DNA of 64,000 nt from Rhizocola hellebori (lineage in GTDB: Bacteria; Actinomycetota; Actinomycetes; Mycobacteriales; Micromonosporaceae). The notes below the pieces were generated by a model. The model was not told the origin of the DNA and searched no databases. It was given only the letters and a program-made list of their open reading frames with translations. The stretch is taken from the NCBI RefSeq assembly GCF_016862955.1, contig NZ_BONY01000001.1:248001-312000 (forward strand), read 5' to 3'. Every line of letters begins with the position of its first letter. The first letter of the stretch is position 1. The position numbers were made by a program, and so were the translations under genes. Shown in pieces: positions 37,314-45,694 of the stretch.

Positions 37314-38312
37314 ATGAAACTGTTCTCCCGCCGCCTGGCGACCGCCCTCATCGCCTCTTGCGGCATTGTCGCCGCGACCGCACTGAGTTTCGCCCCGGCT
37401 CAGGCCGCTTCGCTGTTCACCGATGACTTCGAGCAGCCCACCCGCAACGTATGGCTCACCGGTGGCGGTGGCACCTGGTCGGTGGTCACCGAGGACGGCT
37501 CGAAGGTCTACCGGCAGACGAGCACCACGCTGACGCCGACGGCGTGGGCCGGATCGGGTTCGGGGCCGGGCACGGCGGTCACCGCCCGGGTCAAACCGGC
37601 GACCGTGCCGTCGGCGTCGAGCCTGGTGAGCCTGGCCGGCAAGGTCTCCGACCCCAACAACCTTTACTACGTGGGGTTCCACGGCGCCAGACTGGAAATC
37701 GGCCAGCAGAAGTGGGGCCAGAACGTCGTTCTGGCTTCGACGCCTTTCGCTGCGGGCGCCGGGGTCTGGTACACCCTGAATCTGAGTTTTCTCAACCCTG
37801 GAACAGTTACCGGCTCGGTGAGCGGGCCGGGCGGCGTCTTCGCGACGATAAGCGCGGCCGATCCGGGTGGCACCAGCCCTGGCGACCGTGTGGGTTTCTT
37901 CATGAAGACCGCTGGCGCGTCCTTCGACGACCTCGTGCTCAGCAACACCTTGCCCGAGCCGCAACCGCCCACCGGCCCGTGCCCGGTCGAGATCGTCGTC
38001 AAGGTCGGCGTCAACTATGGCAACTTCTTCACCGCTACCGTCAATTTCAAGAACATCTCCTCGGTCGCGATCGTTGCGCCGTGGACCATGAGGTGGCAGT
38101 TCGCCAGCGGTCAGACCATCAACAGCGTGTTCAATTCCGGTTGGTACCAGGTGGGTCCGGTGCTCACCCTGACCAGCGTCGCCTGGTTCCCAGCTGTGGC
38201 ACCGGGCGCCACCTCCGGGGTGACCATAGGATTCACCGCCACCACGCCAACCCAGGCACCCATCAACGCCAAGTTCAACGGCTACTCCGGCTGCACTCTC
38301 ACCTTCTCCTGA
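37314..38312 (+). CDS. secreted CBM2-containing protein with LamG-like domain
   Basis: A 332-residue exported protein. ATG at 37314 opens a signal peptide (MKLFSRRLATALIASCGIVA, cleavage after AQA). Residues about 40-215 look like a concanavalin-A/LamG-type jelly roll (LFTDDFEQPTRNVWLTGGGG, SLVSLAGKVSDPNNLYYVGF, DDLVLSNTL). After a Pro linker, the last 105 residues are a family 2 carbohydrate-binding module with the Trp-containing pattern and flanking Cys pair (GPCPVEIVVK to YSGCTLTFS) that binds cellulose or chitin. No catalytic residues are evident, so it is a polysaccharide-binding protein or a divergent hydrolase. It lies divergent from the sigma factor, 168 bp away. Confidence 0.82.
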   Translation: MKLFSRRLATALIASCGIVAATALSFAPAQAASLFTDDFEQPTRNVWLTGGGGTWSVVTEDGSKVYRQTSTTLTPTAWAGSGSGPGTAVTARVKPATVPSASSLVSLAGKVSDPNNLYYVGFHGARLEIGQQKWGQNVVLASTPFAAGAGVWYTLNLSFLNPGTVTGSVSGPGGVFATISAADPGGTSPGDRVGFFMKTAGASFDDLVLSNTLPEPQPPTGPCPVEIVVKVGVNYGNFFTATVNFKNISSVAIVAPWTMRWQFASGQTINSVFNSGWYQVGPVLTLTSVAWFPAVAPGATSGVTIGFTATTPTQAPINAKFNGYSGCTLTFS

Positions 38313-38375
38313 CCAATTGGCATGGTCGCGGCACAGGTCGTCGCCTGCGCGCAGAATCCTTTTGCCGCTTGCCGT

Positions 38376-38411
38376 CCACCCACCCGGCGCCGGGCTCAGC
38401 CGGGTGGGTGG
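38376..38411. terminator. stem-loop overlapping the response regulator end
   Basis: CCACCCACCCGGC (38376-38388) pairs exactly with GCCGGGTGGGTGG (38399-38411) around a 10-nt loop. It can terminate the CBM2 gene (plus) and the two-component operon (minus); one arm lies inside the last codons of the latter. Confidence 0.7.
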
Positions 38412-39043
38412 CCTAGCCGTTCGCGGCCGAAGCCGTCTTCGCGCACCCGCTCGCCGTACTGTCCGCGGTGCCGGATCGGGCGGCCGGCCTGTGCGTACTT
38501 CTGCTTCACCCGCTCCAGATGGGTACGCACCGTGCCGGGCGCGATGCCGAGCAGCCGCCCCACCGCGTCGATGGTCATCCCCTGCCCGTAGGCGACCAGC
38601 ACCTCCCGCTCGCGAGGGGTCAGCAGGGGACGGTCGGGCCGGTCATCGCAGCCCAGCCAGAACGCGTGCTCGGTGGTCAGTGGGGACTCCCCGCGCGCCA
38701 CCGCGCGGATCACCTCGGTGAGCACGTCGAGGCTGGCCGTCTTGGGCACATAAGCGGCCGCGCCCGCCTCGGTGGTGGCCAGAATGTAGGACAGGTCTGG
38801 TACCACCGTGACCACGATGACGGTGAAGCCGGCCGCCACCAGGGTGGCCACATTGGCCACCGGGTCGGTGAAGTTCTCCAGATTCAGGTCCAGCAGAACA
38901 ATTCTGGCTTGCCGGGTCTGGCTCAGGAACTCGTCCACCGAGGTGGCAGCCGTGGTCATCCTGACGTCGGGAAGGCTGGTCAGCCAGTGCGCCAAGCCTT
39001 CCAGCAGCATCCGGTCGTTGTCGATCGCCGCTATTTCGATCAT
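38396..39043 (-). CDS. NarL/LuxR-type response regulator
   Basis: A 215-residue regulator. The receiver domain has acidic residues IAAIDNDRMLLEGL and phospho-acceptor Asp in IVLLDLNLEN (about 52), with the conserved Lys in AYVPKTASLDVL. The output domain is LuxR (LTPREREVLVAYGQGMTIDA, GRLLGIAPGTVRTHLERV). Its ATG overlaps the sensor kinase stop by 4 nt. Target genes unknown. The wHTH end runs beyond the LuxR fold with a basic tail. Confidence 0.9.
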   Translation of the reverse strand: MIEIAAIDNDRMLLEGLAHWLTSLPDVRMTTAATSVDEFLSQTRQARIVLLDLNLENFTDPVANVATLVAAGFTVIVVTVVPDLSYILATTEAGAAAYVPKTASLDVLTEVIRAVARGESPLTTEHAFWLGCDDRPDRPLLTPREREVLVAYGQGMTIDAVGRLLGIAPGTVRTHLERVKQKYAQAGRPIRHRGQYGERVREDGFGRERLGHPPG

Positions 39044-40218
39044 GGTTGCCAGTGCACCTCGACCATGGTGCCGTGGCCGGGGCTGGAGGTCAGCGTCACC
39101 TTTCCGCCCACCTCGATGACGCTATGGTTCAGCTCGCGTACCAGGCCACGGCCGGCGATGGCCGCCGCGGGCTCGAAACCGGACCCGCGATCCACGATCA
39201 CCATCCGCAGGCTGTCGCCTTCGCCGACCGCGGTCAGCCAGGCTTCGTCCGTCCCGGCGTGCTTTGCCGCGTTGGTCAGCGCCTCCCTGGCCGCGCCCAG
39301 CAACACCGGCGCCACCCCGACCGGCAGGCTCGCCGGAAGCGCGTGGAACTGAGAATGCACCTTGAGCCCCAGCGCCTGTTTGTCGCGTACCACGCCCGCC
39401 AGCGCCGAGACGAAGTCTCCCGGGCTTTCCTCTCCCCCACCGGTCACCAGGTCGCGCAGGAAGTCAGCGTCGCGGGCGCATAAAGCGCGCACCTCCTCGC
39501 GGCGGTGGTCCAGCCCGCCGCGGGCGATCTTGCTCAGGGTGCTCAGCACGGTGTGGTGCAACACATCGTACTGGCGCGTGCGCTCGTCGAAACGCGCCTG
39601 CGCGGCCGACTCTCGAGCCCGCGCCTCGATCGCCTGCGTGGTGGCCGCGTCGACCTGTACCGCCGACCTGCGCAGCAGATGCGCCAGAACGCCTGCCAGC
39701 ACAGCGAATCCGACGATGAAGTAGGCGTTGACCAGAGCCGATCCGAGCGCCTGCCGGGCGGTGGCCAGGTGTTCCCGGATCCCCATCACATAGGACAGCG
39801 CGATGAGGAGGGTGCCGGCGACGGCCACGTATCGCGGGGCGAAGACGACCGCGAGGATCGCCGAACCCATCGCTGGCGGAACGACCCACCCCGGCCAGCT
39901 GGTGCCGCATCCCTCTGGCAGGCACAGCTGCGGCACCGCCAGCAACCAGAACACCGATAGCGCCAGATCGAGGCAGACCCAGCCCAGACCCACCCGGTTG
40001 GTGCGGACGGCCACCAGGAACAGCAGCGCCGACCAGGCGACCGCCACCAGATACGACGACCCGGCCAGCGTCGGCGAACGCAACGGTGCCAGGCCGCCCA
40101 CGAACAGGACGGGCAGCCCGGCGGCCAGCTGAAGCCCGCGCAACAGCCCGGCGCCGAAGATGAGCACCCGCTCCACCCTGTCCCGGGCCGTGGTCACCGG
40201 CTGTGGGCCTGGTTGCAT
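39040..40218 (-). CDS. sensor histidine kinase, NarX/DesK-like
   Basis: A 392-residue membrane kinase. About five or six membrane segments fill residues 18-175, followed by a coiled region and a phospho-acceptor-like HHTVLSTLSKIARGG (about 225). The ATPase domain has AAREALTNAAKHAG (N box) and DRGSGFEPAAAIAGRGLVRE (D and G boxes). The His motif departs from the classic HisKA_3 E-R-H-R-L-A-R. Forms an operon with the response regulator. The stimulus is unknown; the sensor seems to be the membrane domain itself as no periplasmic loop is large. Confidence 0.85.
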   Translation of the reverse strand: MQPGPQPVTTARDRVERVLIFGAGLLRGLQLAAGLPVLFVGGLAPLRSPTLAGSSYLVAVAWSALLFLVAVRTNRVGLGWVCLDLALSVFWLLAVPQLCLPEGCGTSWPGWVVPPAMGSAILAVVFAPRYVAVAGTLLIALSYVMGIREHLATARQALGSALVNAYFIVGFAVLAGVLAHLLRRSAVQVDAATTQAIEARARESAAQARFDERTRQYDVLHHTVLSTLSKIARGGLDHRREEVRALCARDADFLRDLVTGGGEESPGDFVSALAGVVRDKQALGLKVHSQFHALPASLPVGVAPVLLGAAREALTNAAKHAGTDEAWLTAVGEGDSLRMVIVDRGSGFEPAAAIAGRGLVRELNHSVIEVGGKVTLTSSPGHGTMVEVHWQP

Positions 40219-40340
40219 CGAGCCAACCTTTCATGAACGTCGATAAATCGGAAGTCCGCAGATCTGCCGACTACTGCGCAGGCGCTGAAACGCAGTCCAA
40301 TCACGACTTGGTGGTGGCCAAAAGTAGAGAGGATTGTCTC

Positions 40341-41003
40341 TTGATCGCAAGAATCCTTCGGCTGGTGGTGATCGCTACTGTGCTCGGCGTGGGCGCAGTG
40401 GCGGCCGCGACCGGCCCGGCCCACGCGGCAGGCCCTCGGCCCAACTTCCAGATGCCCTTCCCCTGTGGCGAGACCTGGCGGATGGCGACCTACTTCGGGC
40501 ACGACGACTACGACATCGACATGACCTACACCGGCGGCTCTAGCAACAACCGCACCATCCTCGCCTCCTACAGCGGGACCGTTTCCTTTGCCGGCTGGGG
40601 AAACAGCGGCGGCTGGCATGTCATCATCGATCACGGCGGCGGCTGGACCACCGAATATCTCCACATGATCACCACGCCCAGGGTATCGGCCCGCCAGCCG
40701 GTGGCCACCGGCCAGCCGATAGGAAACGTTGGCAGCACAGGAAATTCGACCGGTCCGCATCTGCACTTCGTGCAGAACCGGGACGGGGTGAAGACCGAGT
40801 CGGTCTTCAACGGTGTCGCCTCCGGAATCACCTCCGACGGCGACCCCAGCACCGGCCCGCTCTACATCGGCGGCCCAGTCTCCGCGGCCCGCAACATGAC
40901 CAGTGCGAATTGCGGCGGCAGCGCCAGGCACGACCACGTCTCCGACTTCAGCGGAGACGGCGCTGCCGACGTGCTCGGCGTCGACTCGGCGGGCCTGCTC
41001 TGA
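40341..41003 (+). CDS. secreted M23 metallopeptidase, ended early by an in-frame TGA
   Basis: TTG at 40341 follows AGAGAGGA (40326-40333) and starts a signal peptide (LIARILRLVVIATVLGVGAV, cleavage near AHA-AG). The LytM/M23 zinc site is present: first His and Asp in FGHDDYDIDMTY and the HxH in TGPHLHFVQN. Such enzymes cut cell-wall peptide cross-bridges. After SDFSGDGAADVLGVD the frame meets TGA at 41001-41003 where the later repeats have TGG (Trp), so the catalytic domain is intact but three and a half C-terminal repeats are lost as written. The ATG at 40203 upstream is possible but lacks a binding site. Confidence 0.8.
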   Translation: MIARILRLVVIATVLGVGAVAAATGPAHAAGPRPNFQMPFPCGETWRMATYFGHDDYDIDMTYTGGSSNNRTILASYSGTVSFAGWGNSGGWHVIIDHGGGWTTEYLHMITTPRVSARQPVATGQPIGNVGSTGNSTGPHLHFVQNRDGVKTESVFNGVASGITSDGDPSTGPLYIGGPVSAARNMTSANCGGSARHDHVSDFSGDGAADVLGVDSAGLL

Positions 41004-41516
41004 TACTACCCCAACAACGGCCTGCAGCTATCGGCGCGGGTCCAGATCGGCAACGGCTGGGGCACCTTCAAACACGTCATGGCCGCCGACTTCAGCGGAG
41101 ACGGCGCTGCCGACGTGCTCGGCGTCGACTCGGCGGGCCTGCTCTGGTACTACCCCCACAACGGATCCGGCCTGTCGGCCCCGGTCCAGATCGGCAACGG
41201 CTGGGGCACCTTCAAACACGTGATGGCCGCCGACTTCAGCGGAGACGGCGCGGCCGACGTGCTCGGCGTCGACGCCGCCGGCCTTCTTTGGTATTACCCC
41301 CACAACGGATCCGGCCTCTCTGCCCCGATTCAGATCGGCAACGGCTGGGGCACCTTCAAACACGTCAACGCGGTCGACTTCAGCGGCGACGGCTACGCCG
41401 ACGTGCTCGGCGTCGATTCGACCGGCCTGCTCTGGTACTACCCCCACAACGGATCCGGCCTATCGGCCCCGGTGCAGATCGGCAACGGCTGGGGCGCCTG
41501 GCCGTTCGTCATGTGA
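40944..41516 (+). repeat. tandem 144-nt repeats encoding FG-GAP/VCBS-like modules
   Basis: The GACTTCAGCGG segment recurs at 40944, 41088, 41232 and 41376, exactly 144 nt apart (48 residues). The copies are almost identical at DNA level. Each encodes a calcium-binding DFSGDG--DVLGVD loop, GLLWYYP and VQIGNGWG, the pattern of seven-bladed FG-GAP or lectin-like repeats. Confidence 0.9.
41004..41516 (+). pseudogene. orphaned C-terminal repeat region of the M23 peptidase
   Basis: The same reading frame continues open past the TGA at 41001 to a stop at 41514-41516, encoding about 170 residues of the remaining repeats and ending GAWPFVM. A fresh start could be ATG at 41079, but no ribosome binding site or signal peptide is present there. 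It is best read as the rest of the peptidase, cut off by a nonsense change, or rescued by TGA read-through or a sequencing error. Confidence 0.7.
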
Positions 41517-41854
41517 CGGCAATATTGGCGCGTGCGAGGCAACGCGCGGGCAGCGCGGCGTGGCAGCCCGGCCGGGACGGCTGCCACGAGCGCCGCCGTG
41601 ACCAGGGTGGTGATCACGCTGCCGTGCAGCGCGTGCCAAAGCCTGACCGTGACAGCCTCCCAAGACCGGTTGGCCGATGATGCCACCGCGGCCGCGCGCG
41701 GGCCGGGCAAGTTGGACGCGGCTGGACGCGTGTGGACACGGCGCGGGGGTAAGTAGTGACCGGTGGGACTTGCGTAGCGGGTTACTCAGGCGTGCGGGCG
41801 GGGCCGGGCCAACCATCAATGGCGTAAGCGAACTCCAGCGATGGGAGGAAAGTC
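41517..41854. other. non-coding stretch, 338 bp
   Basis: No credible gene: short open frames on both strands lack binding sites and family features. One minus-strand frame has a hydrophobic stretch (SVITTLVTAALVAAVPAGL) and might be a decayed remnant. It holds the promoter of the lectin-like gene at 41855. Confidence 0.5.
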
Positions 41855-42379
41855 ATGCGTATCAAGTGGGTGAGGGCGCTGGCTCTGACGGCGGCCGCGA
41901 CGATGGTTCTGGTCGGGACCACAGTGGCGCCGGCCCAGGCCGGCCCGCCGACCGCCTTCGAGCGGTGCCGCGACGGGTTGGCGCCCAATCAGCAGCACAA
42001 TGTGTCCATTGTGGGCACCCAGTCGTCGGTAGTGGTGGGTTCCCCGGACCAGTTCTGGGCCGGTGACGTGTTCCGGATCCAGGCCAGCGGCACGATCCAC
42101 ACCTCGGCGCTGATCTGGGACAGCTACCAGCCCGACGGGCGCACGGGCGACCGCGCGCCGGTCGGTGACCCGGCCTGGCCCGGCCCGAACCTGAAGAAGT
42201 TCTCCCTCGTCGGCGCCTTCGGCCCCGACCGCGGCAACATGCAGTTCGGCAACTTCGTCTTCTGCGTCCAGGTACCAAGCAACCGGGCGACCACCTACCT
42301 GCGAATGTGGATCAACGACGACGTGACCAGCGACAACAGCGGCCAGTGGAACATCTCGGTAGACCACTACTGGGTGTGA
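41855..42379 (+). CDS. secreted LecA (PA-IL)-like lectin
   Basis: A 174-residue exported protein. Signal peptide (MRIKWVRALALTAAATMVLV, cleavage after AQA). The mature part resembles PA-IL galactophilic lectin: GDVFRIQASGTIHTSALIWD, then FCVQVPSNRA, and the C-terminal INDDVTSDNSGQWNISVDHY, matching the YNDVPGTYGNNSGSFSVNI calcium/galactose loop of PA-IL. A Ca-dependent sugar-binding role outside the cell is inferred. ATG has GGGAGGAAAG upstream. A hairpin follows the stop. Similarity is judged by eye and needs a profile search. Confidence 0.7.
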   Translation: MRIKWVRALALTAAATMVLVGTTVAPAQAGPPTAFERCRDGLAPNQQHNVSIVGTQSSVVVGSPDQFWAGDVFRIQASGTIHTSALIWDSYQPDGRTGDRAPVGDPAWPGPNLKKFSLVGAFGPDRGNMQFGNFVFCVQVPSNRATTYLRMWINDDVTSDNSGQWNISVDHYWV

Positions 42380-42393
42380 GCCAGCAGGTCTCG

Positions 42394-42438
42394 TCAGATG
42401 GTGGCGGCAATCTGTCAATAGATGCCGCCATCATCTGA
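42394..42438. terminator. 16-bp stem-loop after the lectin gene
   Basis: TCAGATGGTGGCGGCA (42394-42409) and TGCCGCCATCATCTGA (42423-42438) pair at 15 of 16 positions around a 13-nt loop. The right arm ends 2 bp before the -10 box of the LAL gene, so it could also be an operator. Confidence 0.6.
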
Positions 42439-42440
42439 TT

Positions 42441-42446
42441 CATACT
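42441..42446 (+). promoter_or_regulatory. -10 box of a leaderless promoter
   Basis: CATACT lies 6 nt before the GTG at 42453, without a ribosome binding site. Confidence 0.45.
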
Positions 42447-42452
42447 GTTCGC

Positions 42453-45086
42453 GTGGTGGCGCGGCAATGGCCCTTCGTGGCCAGGCAACCTCTCCTGGAC
42501 CAACTGCGGTCGACACTGCGCGATCCGGCGCTGGCCGGTGCGGTGGTGGCGGGACCGGCCGGGGTCGGCAAGAGCCGGCTGGCCCGTGAGTTCGCCGACA
42601 GCCGTTTCGCCGCGAGCTGGCAGGTGCGTTGGGTCAGGGCCACCGCGGCGGCGTCCGCCATCCCGTTCGGGGCGCTGGCTCACCTGCTCTCCGATCAAAA
42701 GGTGGCCCGCGACGGCAATCCGCTGCGCTGGGCCGCGGATTCCATCGTCACCGCGGCGGGCGGACGCCGGCTGCTGCTCGGCGTCGACGACGCCCATCTG
42801 CTCGACGGCCCGTCGGCCGCGGTCATCCATCTGCTGGCCCATACCGGCCAGGCACACCTGCTGCTGACCGTCCGAAGCGGAATGCCGGCACCGGATCCGG
42901 TGGTGGCGCTCTGGAAGGACGGTCTGGTGACCCGGATAGAGGTGGCCGCGCTGGAACACGCCGAGGTGGCCGACGTGTTGCGCCAGGCCCTGGGCGGCCC
43001 GGTCTCCCAGCAGACCAGCTCCCGGCTCTTCCGAGCCTGCGCCGGTAACCTGCTTTTCCTGCACGAGCTTGTGACAGCGGCGCTGCAGAGCCAAAAGCTG
43101 ACCGAGACAGCCGGGATGTGGCAGCTGTCAGGAGATCTGCCGTTGAGCGGCAAGCTGGTCGACCTCATCGAGCAGCGAGTCGGCGAAGCCGGCGAGGACA
43201 TTCGCGAGGTCCTCAGCTACGTGGCCCTCGGCGAGCCGGTCGAGCTGATCCCGCTGATCGGGCTGACCTCGCCGGAGGCGGTCGAGGAGGCCGAGGAACG
43301 TGGCCTGATCACCATCCGCAACGATCGCCGCCGATCCTATGTGCAGATGGCCCATCCGCTCTACGCCGAGGTGATCCGGGCCGGCAGCGGGAAGGTCGCC
43401 ACCAGGCGGCGGCTGGCCGGGCTGGCCGGCGCGATCGAGAATGCCGGGGCCCGCCGCCGCGAGGACCCGCTGCGCCTGGCGGTGTGGCGGCTCGACAGCG
43501 GCGCGGCAGACCCGGCGGTGCTGGTCACGGGATGCCGGCTGGCGTGGATCGCGCACGACTACCCATTGGCCCGCCGCCTTGGCCGGGCGGCGGTTGCCGC
43601 AGGCGCGGGGATCACCGCGAGCATCCTGCTGGCGGATGTGCTCAACGACAGCGACCGCTTCGCCGAGGCGCAGCAGGTGGTGGATGCGGTGTGGGACAAC
43701 GCTTGCGACGAGCCGAGCCGGGTGGCGCTGACCCTGGCCCGCGCCGTCACCCTCGGCTGGGGCCTGGGCCGCCAGCAGGACGCGTTGGCCCTGCTGGAAA
43801 GCATCGAGCCCGGCTGCGCCGAACCCTTGCCCCGCCAGCAACTCGCCCTGCACCGCATGAAGATCGTGGGCACGGCGCAGGGCCGGTGGCTGGAGGCCTC
43901 GGCGATCGGCGAGCAGATCCTTGCCGATCCGGCGAGCCCGATGCTGGCCGCGCAGGCCCGGGTGGAGCAGGGGTGGCTGATGCTCTATCTCGGCCGTCCG
44001 GCGCGTGCCGTCGATCTGGCCAGCCAGGTGCTGGCCGACCGCGAAGGGTGGCGCGACCACTATCCACAATGGACAGGCGACCTGCGCACATTGATCATCC
44101 AGGCCAGCCAATCGCTTGGCGCGCTTGATGCTTTCGATGGTGCGATCGAGCAGGCCGCAGCCGAGGTGGGCGGCGCAGAGGTGTTCGCCAACACCATCAT
44201 GGTCAACCGCGGCATCTCGGCGCTGCTGCACGGCAGGGTCACCACCGCGGTGAGCCTACTGCGAGAGGCGGAAACGTTTCGGGTGGTGGGCTCGCGAGCC
44301 ATGTCCGGCATGTCCGAGCTGGCTCGGGCCTTGGCCTATCTGGGCCAGATCGACGCGGCTGCCGAAGCATTGGGCGTCGGCGAACAAAGGATCTTCATAT
44401 TTCGTACCCAGAAAGTGCCCTTCGGGGTGAGACTGGCCGCCCCCTGGCTCGCGGCGGCCGCGGGTGACCTGGCCGCAGCCCTGGATGGTTGCCTTGTCGC
44501 AGCACAGTTCTGCCGGGCCGAAGGCGCCGCCCGCCGCGAGCTGACCGCCCTTCACGACGCGGTGCGCCTTGGCGGCGCGGCCCGGGTCGCCGATCGGCTG
44601 GCGCAGCTGGCAGACGAATTCGAAGGCGACCTGGCCAAGCTCTGCGCCGAGCACGCGGCGGCAGCGGCCTGCTCGGACGGCGCGCGGCTGGACAGGGTCG
44701 CCGCCGCTTTCGAGGACATGGGCCGCCTGCTGCATGCTGCGGAGGCCTTCGCCCAGGCCGGTGCCGCGCACGACGCCGCGGGCAAAGCCGCCACCGCCCG
44801 AGCCTCGCGAGGCCGCGCGGCGCTGCTGGCCGACCGGTGCGAGGGCGCCCGCACCCCGGCCCTGATCAGCCTGCGCGCCCCTCGGCTGACCGGCCGCGAG
44901 CTGGAGATCGCCAAGCTGGCCGCGGCCGGGCTAAGCAGCGCTCAGATCGCGGTCAAGCTCACCGTCTCGGTGCGCACGGTCGACAACCACCTCGGCGCGG
45001 TCTACACCAAGCTGGGCATCGCCGGCCGCGCCGACCTCGCCCAGGTCTTCGGTGGCAGCCTCGCTAGCAGCCAAATTCCAGCTTGA
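42453..45086 (+). CDS. LAL-type LuxR-family STAND regulator
   Basis: An 877-residue regulator of the large ATP-binding LuxR class. P-loop AGPAGVGKSRLAREFA (about 33), Walker B LLLGVDDAHLLDG, a long helical sensing region with TPR-like stretches, and a C-terminal LuxR helix-turn-helix (LTGRELEIAKLAAAGLSSAQ, TVSVRTVDNHLGAVYTKLGI). These regulators respond to nucleotide state and inducers and often sit in specialised-metabolite loci. It is convergent with the lipoprotein gene, their 3' ends overlapping by 23 nt. Confidence 0.92.
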   Translation: MVARQWPFVARQPLLDQLRSTLRDPALAGAVVAGPAGVGKSRLAREFADSRFAASWQVRWVRATAAASAIPFGALAHLLSDQKVARDGNPLRWAADSIVTAAGGRRLLLGVDDAHLLDGPSAAVIHLLAHTGQAHLLLTVRSGMPAPDPVVALWKDGLVTRIEVAALEHAEVADVLRQALGGPVSQQTSSRLFRACAGNLLFLHELVTAALQSQKLTETAGMWQLSGDLPLSGKLVDLIEQRVGEAGEDIREVLSYVALGEPVELIPLIGLTSPEAVEEAEERGLITIRNDRRRSYVQMAHPLYAEVIRAGSGKVATRRRLAGLAGAIENAGARRREDPLRLAVWRLDSGAADPAVLVTGCRLAWIAHDYPLARRLGRAAVAAGAGITASILLADVLNDSDRFAEAQQVVDAVWDNACDEPSRVALTLARAVTLGWGLGRQQDALALLESIEPGCAEPLPRQQLALHRMKIVGTAQGRWLEASAIGEQILADPASPMLAAQARVEQGWLMLYLGRPARAVDLASQVLADREGWRDHYPQWTGDLRTLIIQASQSLGALDAFDGAIEQAAAEVGGAEVFANTIMVNRGISALLHGRVTTAVSLLREAETFRVVGSRAMSGMSELARALAYLGQIDAAAEALGVGEQRIFIFRTQKVPFGVRLAAPWLAAAAGDLAAALDGCLVAAQFCRAEGAARRELTALHDAVRLGGAARVADRLAQLADEFEGDLAKLCAEHAAAAACSDGARLDRVAAAFEDMGRLLHAAEAFAQAGAAHDAAGKAATARASRGRAALLADRCEGARTPALISLRAPRLTGRELEIAKLAAAGLSSAQIAVKLTVSVRTVDNHLGAVYTKLGIAGRADLAQVFGGSLASSQIPA

Positions 45087-45600
45087 ACCCAAGGTTTCTG
45101 CTCACGCCCGCCTCGGTCGTGTGCACGATCAGCGCCGCGTCCTTCGGGGTCACCGTCACCGCCGGCTTGGATTGGCCCGGCGGCGCAAGCACCGAGGCCT
45201 TCTCTAAATGACACGCCATGACGGCGCCCTCGGGCGTCCACCGCCATACGCCTTCCGCTTCCCGAAGCAGGTAAAGGGTTCCCGCCGAGTCACTCAGCTG
45301 CACGACGACACCCGCGTTGGCATCGCCTCCGGCAAAGTGCTTCATCGCCAATTGCCCAAGCGAGTCAACGACTTCCAGGTCCCACTCGTCACCCATGCCG
45401 GTGGACAGCGTCGCCCGAAGGTGGTCCCTGGGCCGGCTCACCCCGGGCGTGGGGTTGGACCCGGGCATCTTGGTCAGAGAAGTGGCAGCGGAAGGCGCAC
45501 CGGACTTACCCGCGACGCCCGGCCCGCCCCGGGCGCAACCGGCGACGGCCAGCACACTGCTCAGTCCAATCGCGACAATCAAGCGGAAGGTATACGGCAT
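45064..45600 (-). CDS. putative lipoprotein, family not recognised
   Basis: A 178-residue lipoprotein. ATG at 45600 is chosen because MPYTFRLIVAIGLSSVLAVA leads to the lipobox VAGC (Cys near 21). A Gly/Ser/Pro/Thr linker follows, then a domain of mixed strands (DEWDLEVVDSLGQLAMKHFA, GVVVQLSDSAGTLYLLREAE) with one internal Cys and a C-terminal Cys (LEFGC), perhaps a disulfide. A CAGACT box 6 nt before the ATG suggests a leaderless mRNA. The 3' end overlaps the LAL gene in antisense. Function unknown. Confidence 0.75.
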   Translation of the reverse strand: MPYTFRLIVAIGLSSVLAVAGCARGGPGVAGKSGAPSAATSLTKMPGSNPTPGVSRPRDHLRATLSTGMGDEWDLEVVDSLGQLAMKHFAGGDANAGVVVQLSDSAGTLYLLREAEGVWRWTPEGAVMACHLEKASVLAPPGQSKPAVTVTPKDAALIVHTTEAGVSRNLGFKLEFGC

Positions 45601-45606
45601 GGCCAA

Positions 45607-45612
45607 AGTCTG
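45607..45612 (-). promoter_or_regulatory. -10 box of a leaderless promoter
   Basis: CAGACT on the minus strand, 6 nt before the ATG at 45600. Confidence 0.4.
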
Positions 45613-45642
45613 CGGTGCCAGCCGATCGCGCCACAACATGAT

Positions 45643-45678
45643 CGCCCATTCTGAGTAGCCGGCTACTCAGAATGGGCG
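45643..45678. terminator. perfect 36-bp palindrome
   Basis: CGCCCATTCTGAGTAGCC (45643-45660) is followed with no spacer by its exact reverse complement (45661-45678). As RNA it would fold to a 16-bp stem with a 4-nt loop, fitting a terminator for the tiny secreted peptide upstream on the minus strand; as DNA it is a dyad 43-78 bp before the lipoprotein start and could bind a regulator. Confidence 0.6.
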
Positions 45679-45694
45679 GCGACCCGTGGCTTGG

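Noticed and set aside
41001-41003. Selenocysteine codon at the TGA
   Set aside because: The aligned repeats have Trp TGG here, and no SECIS-like hairpin is evident just downstream.
40944-41516. CRISPR-like repeat array
   Set aside because: Period is 144 nt without spacers and the repeats encode protein in one frame.
41532-41756. A 74-codon frame after the peptidase repeats
   Set aside because: No binding site, no homology-like pattern, arginine-rich composition typical of shadows.
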